From: Lysobacter sp036697405
GTDB lineage: Bacteria; Pseudomonadota; Gammaproteobacteria; Xanthomonadales; Xanthomonadaceae
Reading direction: 5' to 3'
Length of the DNA: 64,000 bases
Assembly: GCF_036697405.1 (NCBI RefSeq)
Contig: NZ_JBAHWA010000008.1
Location: 124,001-188,000, forward strand
Part shown: positions 60,640-64,000 of the stretch, piece by piece
How the letters are laid out: every line of letters begins with the position of its first letter
Numbering within the stretch: the stretch's first letter is position 1
Notes under the pieces: model-generated
Database searches by the model: none
What the model saw: the letters and a program-made list of their open reading frames with translations, nothing else
Told to the model about the DNA's origin: nothing
Program-made: the position numbers and the translations under genes

Positions 60640-60760
60640 TGCGGTTCGCTACGCTCACCGCATCCTACGGTTTCGTGTGCGGCCGCAGGATGCGTGAAGC
60701 AACGGCGCCGTGCGTGGCCGTAGGATGCGGTGAGCCGAAGGCGAACCGCATCGCCGCGCA
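60640..60760. repeat. Inverted pair of GTAGGATGCGGTGAG repeats
   Basis: Two copies face each other: GATGCGGTTCGCTACGCTCA with CCGCATCCTAC at 60639-60669 and GTAGGATGCGGTGAGCCG with AAGGCGAACCGCATC at 60719-60752. They lie between the convergent hemB and PD40 protein genes and belong with those at 49793-49900. Confidence 0.75.
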
Positions 60761-60769
60761 TCGCCCGGC

Positions 60770-61678
60770 TCACTTCGTCGCCACGCAACCTTCCTGCCCC
60801 GTCGCCGCCGGCGCCTTCATCCGGTAGATGTCCAGCTTGCCGGCCTTGGGCGATTTGGCGCTGCCGGTGACCAGCAGTTCGCCCGGCTTGTTCCAGTCGA
60901 TCGCCGGGCCCAGGGTGTAGCCGTCCTCGCCGTTGAACGACAGCGCCAGCGGCGTCGCCGCCGCGTACCTCGCGCCTTCGCACTGCGCCACATACAGCCG
61001 GATCGGTTGCTGCTCCACGTCCTTGGAACGCGCGAACACGATCGCGCGGCCGTCGCCCAGCCAGGCGGCATCGAATTCGTCGGCGGCGGTGTTCACGCCC
61101 GCGACCGGCTTGGGATCGACATAGGCCTTGCCGTCCCAGGTCGCGACGAACAGGTCGTGGCGGCCGGCGCCGCCGAAACCGTTGCTGGCGAACAGCAGGT
61201 GGCGGCCGTCGCGGCTGGGCGTGGGCGCCCATTCGTCGCCGCGGCCGTTCACGCCCGCGCCCAGGGACTCCGCCGGCCCGAAGCCGCCGTCGGCGAGCAC
61301 CGGCGCGCGGTACAGGTCGTCGCCGCCGCGCCCGCCGGGGCGGTTGGAGAAGAAGTACAGCCAGCGGCCGTCGGCGCTGAAGGCCGGATCGAAATCCTTG
61401 GCGCCGGAGTTCAGGGGCAAGGGCTGCGGTTCCTGCCAGCGGCCCTGCTTCAGGCTGGCCTGCCACAGGTCCCAGCCGCCGGCGCCGCCGGCGCGGTCGG
61501 TGCTGCCCCAGACGATGCGCCGCCCGTCGGGACTCACGCTGGCGCGCACTTCGCTGTGCGGCGTGGATACCACGCCCATGCCCTCGATGCCGAACTCGGA
61601 CAGAAAGCCCGATGCGGGCATGGCCAGCAGCAGGCCGGAGAGTAGACTGAGGCCAGACCAGGCCGCGGCGCGCCGCAT
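60770..61678 (-). CDS. Secreted PD40 (TolB-like) beta-propeller protein
   Basis: The 302-residue product has a signal peptide (to about residue 24) and repeated propeller units: SPDGRRIVWGS, DFDPAFSADGRWLYFFSNRPGG, DEWAPTPSRDGRHLLFASNGFGG and ADEFDAAWLGDGRAIVFARS. Such propellers bind proteins or glycans; no enzymatic domain is attached. The start at 61678 gives the signal peptide. It is divergent from aroE with a 49-base gap. Confidence 0.85.
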   Translation of the reverse strand: MRRAAAWSGLSLLSGLLLAMPASGFLSEFGIEGMGVVSTPHSEVRASVSPDGRRIVWGSTDRAGGAGGWDLWQASLKQGRWQEPQPLPLNSGAKDFDPAFSADGRWLYFFSNRPGGRGGDDLYRAPVLADGGFGPAESLGAGVNGRGDEWAPTPSRDGRHLLFASNGFGGAGRHDLFVATWDGKAYVDPKPVAGVNTAADEFDAAWLGDGRAIVFARSKDVEQQPIRLYVAQCEGARYAAATPLALSFNGEDGYTLGPAIDWNKPGELLVTGSAKSPKAGKLDIYRMKAPAATGQEGCVATK

Positions 61679-61727
61679 AGTGCGTCTCCCTTGGATAGTC
61701 CCCCAAGCATCCCCAACGAGGCTGCCC

Positions 61728-62573
61728 ATGTCCATTCCACGTTATGCGGTGATCGGCCACCCGGTGGCGCACTCGCTGTCGCCGCGGATCCACGCCGCAT
61801 TCGGACGCCAGCTCGGTATCGCCCTGGAGTACATCGCCATCGACGCCGCGCCGGAACAGTTCGACGCCCTGCTGGCGGAGTTCGCCGCCGAGGGTGGACT
61901 GGGCGCCAACATCACCCTGCCGCACAAGACCCGCGCGGCCGGCATCTGCAGCCACCTCAGCGAGCGGGCGCGCCGTGCCGGCGCCGCCAATACGCTGATC
62001 CGCAGCGCCACCGGCTGGGAAGGCGACAACACCGACGGCGCCGGCCTGGTGCGCGACCTCACCGAGCGCCACGGCCTGGACCTGCGCGAACGCCGCACCC
62101 TGCTGATCGGCGCCGGCGGCGCCGCGCGCGGCGTGGCGCCGGCCCTGCTCGACGCCGGCATCGGCGATCTCTACATCGTCAACCGCACGCCCGAGCGCGC
62201 CGACGCCCTGGCCGATGCGCTAGGCCAACCCGGCCGCGTGCATCCGCGCTATTTCAAGGACGTGGTCGCGCTGGGCGCCTTCGACCTGATCGTCAACGCG
62301 ACCTCGGCCGCGCGCGACGCGCAGCTGCCCTCGTTGCCGATGAGCCTGGTCACGCCGCGCACCGCGGCGGTGGACCTGAGCTACGGCGAAGTCGCGATCC
62401 CGTTCCTGGCCTGGGCCAAGGCGGCCGGCGCGCACGACCGCATCGACGGCCTGGGCATGCTGGTCGAACAGGCCGCCGAGAGTTTCGAACGCTGGCACCG
62501 GGTGCGCCCGGAAACCGAGCCCGTCTACGCCGCGCTGCGCGAGCGCGACGACGCCCTGGTCACTGCAGACTGA
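61728..62573 (+). CDS. aroE: Shikimate dehydrogenase
   Basis: The 281-residue product has the shikimate site (GHPVAHSLSPRIHAAF, NITLPHKTRAAG with the catalytic Lys, GDNTDGAG) and the NADP site GAGGAARGVAPALLDAG with NRTPERA. It reduces 3-dehydroshikimate to shikimate on the route to chorismate, the substrate of XanB2 in the pigment locus. The start is the ATG at 61728. Confidence 0.96.
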   Translation: MSIPRYAVIGHPVAHSLSPRIHAAFGRQLGIALEYIAIDAAPEQFDALLAEFAAEGGLGANITLPHKTRAAGICSHLSERARRAGAANTLIRSATGWEGDNTDGAGLVRDLTERHGLDLRERRTLLIGAGGAARGVAPALLDAGIGDLYIVNRTPERADALADALGQPGRVHPRYFKDVVALGAFDLIVNATSAARDAQLPSLPMSLVTPRTAAVDLSYGEVAIPFLAWAKAAGAHDRIDGLGMLVEQAAESFERWHRVRPETEPVYAALRERDDALVTAD

Positions 62574-62630
62574 TCCGCCACGCACCGCGGTCGGCCGCGA
62601 TGCGCGGCGGCGGCCGCGTGCCGGCATGCA

Positions 62631-62990
62631 ATGGAAACGACGATGGATCCCAATGCCCTGTTCGCCGCCCTGCTCGGCCCCCTGCTGTACGCCACGCCGC
62701 AGTTGCTGCTGTGCGCGGTCGGGCTGGTCCTATGCCTGATACGCCGGCGCGCGCTGGGCGCGGCCGGCGTCTACGGCAGCGTGGGCTTCGCTTTGTTCAT
62801 CCTCGGCTCGCTGCTGGGTATTTGCGGCCAGGTCTGGCTGATGTGGGTGCGACAGAACGGCGAAATCAACACCTCGTCGCTGGCGATCAGCATGGGCGCG
62901 TTCAGCACGGTCGTCATCCTGCTCCACGCGGTCGCGATGGGGCTGGTGATCGCGGCGATCCTGATACGGCGGCCGACGCAATCGGCATGA
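62631..62990 (+). CDS. Small three-span membrane protein
   Basis: The 119-residue product (METTMDPNALFAALLGPLLYATPQLLLCAVGLVL) has three hydrophobic segments and no recognised motif. An ATG at 62643 is an alternative start. It follows aroE by 57 bases. Function unknown. Confidence 0.75.
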   Translation: METTMDPNALFAALLGPLLYATPQLLLCAVGLVLCLIRRRALGAAGVYGSVGFALFILGSLLGICGQVWLMWVRQNGEINTSSLAISMGAFSTVVILLHAVAMGLVIAAILIRRPTQSA

Positions 62991-63027
62991 ACGCCAGCGA
63001 ACGCACCGCGCCCTGTTGAGCACGCCC

Positions 63028-63375
63028 ATGTCCACGCAAGCCGCGCCTGTCGACGCGCTCCAGCCCGACACCGTCTACCACTTCGCCGATCCCGCCGATT
63101 GGGCGCGCGCGCAGCGCGCCGGCGAGTATCGCAACGACGGCCTGCGGCGCGAGGGTTTCCTGCACTGCGCCACCGCCGCGCAACTGGCGGGCGTGATCGA
63201 GCGCCACCAGCGCGGCCGCGGTGCGCGGGTCCTGTTGGAGCTCGACGCGGCCGCGCTGGGCGAGGCGCTGCGCTACGAGCTCAGTCCGCGCAGCGGCGAG
63301 GCCTATCCGCATGTGTACGGCCCGATCCCGCTCGCCGCCGTGCGCGCGGCCGAAGCCTTCCAGGCCCCGCCATGA
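63028..63375 (+). CDS. DUF952 family protein
   Basis: The 115-residue product has the DUF952 pattern: VYHFADPADWARAQRAGEYRNDGLRREGFLHCATAAQL and the end SPRSGEAYPHVYGPIPLAAV. The family is found alone or fused to GSTs and its function is unknown. ATG at 63028 is used; a TTG at 63016 is an in-frame alternative. It overlaps the next gene by 4 bases. Confidence 0.88.
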   Translation: MSTQAAPVDALQPDTVYHFADPADWARAQRAGEYRNDGLRREGFLHCATAAQLAGVIERHQRGRGARVLLELDAAALGEALRYELSPRSGEAYPHVYGPIPLAAVRAAEAFQAPP

Positions 63376-63668
63376 GCGCGCTGAGCTGCCGCGCCGGCTG
63401 CGCCGCGTGCTGCACGGCGCCTTCGATCGTCTCGCCGATTCCGGGCATGCCGCACGGCAAGCCGGCCGGCATGCCCTGCGTGCAATTGGACGATCAGCTG
63501 CGCTGCCGTTTGTTCGGGCGGCCCGAACGCCCCGCGTTCTGCGCCTCGCTGCGGCCTAGCGCTGACATGTGCGGCGCCAGCCGCGACGAGGCGATGGCGC
63601 TGCTGGCGGCGCTGGAAATCGCGACCTGCCCCGACCCGGCCGCACCACCCACTGTGGGAGCGGCGTAA
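63372..63668 (+). CDS. YkgJ-family cysteine-cluster protein
   Basis: The 98-residue product has eight cysteines in the YkgJ order: CRAGCAACC, MPCVQLDDQLRCRLF, FCASLRPSADMCG and TCPDP. The family likely binds zinc or an Fe-S centre. The last residues (PTVGAA) and the TAA stop are encoded by a GGAGCGGCGTAAGCCGCG palindrome that begins at 63651, so the native C-terminus may have been altered by the repeat. It is coupled to the DUF952 gene. Confidence 0.88.
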   Translation: MSALSCRAGCAACCTAPSIVSPIPGMPHGKPAGMPCVQLDDQLRCRLFGRPERPAFCASLRPSADMCGASRDEAMALLAALEIATCPDPAAPPTVGAA

Positions 63669-63760
63669 GCCGCGATCGAGCCCCACGCGCGTCCGCTGTT
63701 CCGTTGACCCGCCGACTACCGATCGCGACTCACGTCGCTCCCACAGGGGCAAGCGGCGCG
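63651..63760. repeat. Dispersed palindromes overlapping the YkgJ gene end
   Basis: TGTGGGAGCGGCGTAAGCCGCGATCG at 63654-63679 is followed by an opposed copy (CGATCGCGACTCACGTCGCTCCCAC, about 63719-63743) and a partial third. They belong to the family at 3071-3715 and 50390-50458. Confidence 0.8.
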
Positions 63761-63800
63761 AAGGCCGCTCCCAGCCAGGACAACGGGCACCGCGAAACGC

Positions 63801-64000
63801 TTACAACAAACCGTCGCGTTTCACCGCCAGATACTTCTCCACCAACGAAGCGGCGAGCTGGTCGCAGGACACGTCCAGCACCATCACGCCGTGATTGCGC
63901 AGGGCGTCGTGGGCGGCGCTGCGCTGTTCCAGGTATTGCGCGGTGGCGCCGGCGCGGATCGCGTCGCGCAGGTCGTGGACGTCCTGCGCCAGGGCGGTGT
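63801..64000 (-). CDS. DUF58 domain protein, C-terminal fragment
   Basis: The minus-strand frame ending in TAA at 63801 encodes 65 complete visible C-terminal residues: DLRDAIRAGATAQYLEQRSA, then HDALRNHGVMVLDVSCDQLAASLVEKYLAVKR. This is the usual end of DUF58 proteins, which sit beside MoxR-type ATPases and von Willebrand A proteins. The rest lies beyond the window. Confidence 0.75.
   Translation of the reverse strand, partial: TALAQDVHDLRDAIRAGATAQYLEQRSAAHDALRNHGVMVLDVSCDQLAASLVEKYLAVKRDGLL

Overview
The window looks like a chromosome segment from a high-GC gammaproteobacterium of the Xanthomonadaceae, most probably Lysobacter or a close relative. The basis is the very high GC content, the many secreted S9-type peptidases, a xanthomonadin-like aryl polyene locus with a XanB2-type chorismatase, the Rrf2/YezD/porin/sulfate-transport operon, and the abundant short palindromic repeats built around GGAGCGGCGTAAGCCGCG. 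The genus is an inference; no rRNA is present to settle it. I saw no tRNA, rRNA, CRISPR array, prophage or intact insertion sequence.

Layout. 1-2574: a truncated membrane ankyrin-repeat gene coupled to ycgL. 2575-3831: a gene-free repeat island (short-unit microsatellite, long hairpins, a three-copy tandem repeat of about 223 bp). 3832-6323: a cyanide-insensitive-type bd quinol oxidase (cydAB). 6494-34169: a housekeeping and secretion stretch with three proteases or peptidases (S9, metzincin, M61-like), hemF, a DUF421 membrane protein, polA, uvrD, a GST-DPP IV-transglutaminase operon, two tandem Cys-motif membrane proteins, a DUF885 protein, a membrane-anchored serine hydrolase and an XRE-cupin regulator. 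Between polA and the DUF421 gene lies a strong candidate small RNA with four stem-loops and C-rich loops, resembling Xanthomonas sX13 in position and design.

34359-49782 is the pigment locus. XanB2 should make hydroxybenzoate from chorismate. An ACP, a ketosynthase with a chain-length factor, two hotdog dehydratases and FabG should extend it into a polyene. A flavin halogenase-like enzyme, a glycosyltransferase and an acyltransferase decorate it, and LolA plus an MMPL exporter move the product to the outer membrane. No aryl:ACP ligase or thioesterase is visible. A 161-residue protein of unknown family sits inside the operon.

50455-52850 holds half of a peptide-type ABC importer (fused double ATPase and one permease, no binding protein). 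52957-59342 is an Rrf2-yezD-porin-sbp-cysT-cysW-cysA operon for sulfate uptake, with a palindrome over the rrf2 start codon. 59632-64000 holds hemB, a PD40-repeat secreted protein, aroE, small proteins, and the C-terminal end of a DUF58 protein.

Threads across the window: several housekeeping genes (polA, uvrD, hemF, hemB, the XRE regulator, the halogenase) have a -10-like hexamer only 6-7 bases before the ATG, suggesting leaderless mRNAs; and intergenic palindromes supply the stop codons of at least two genes.
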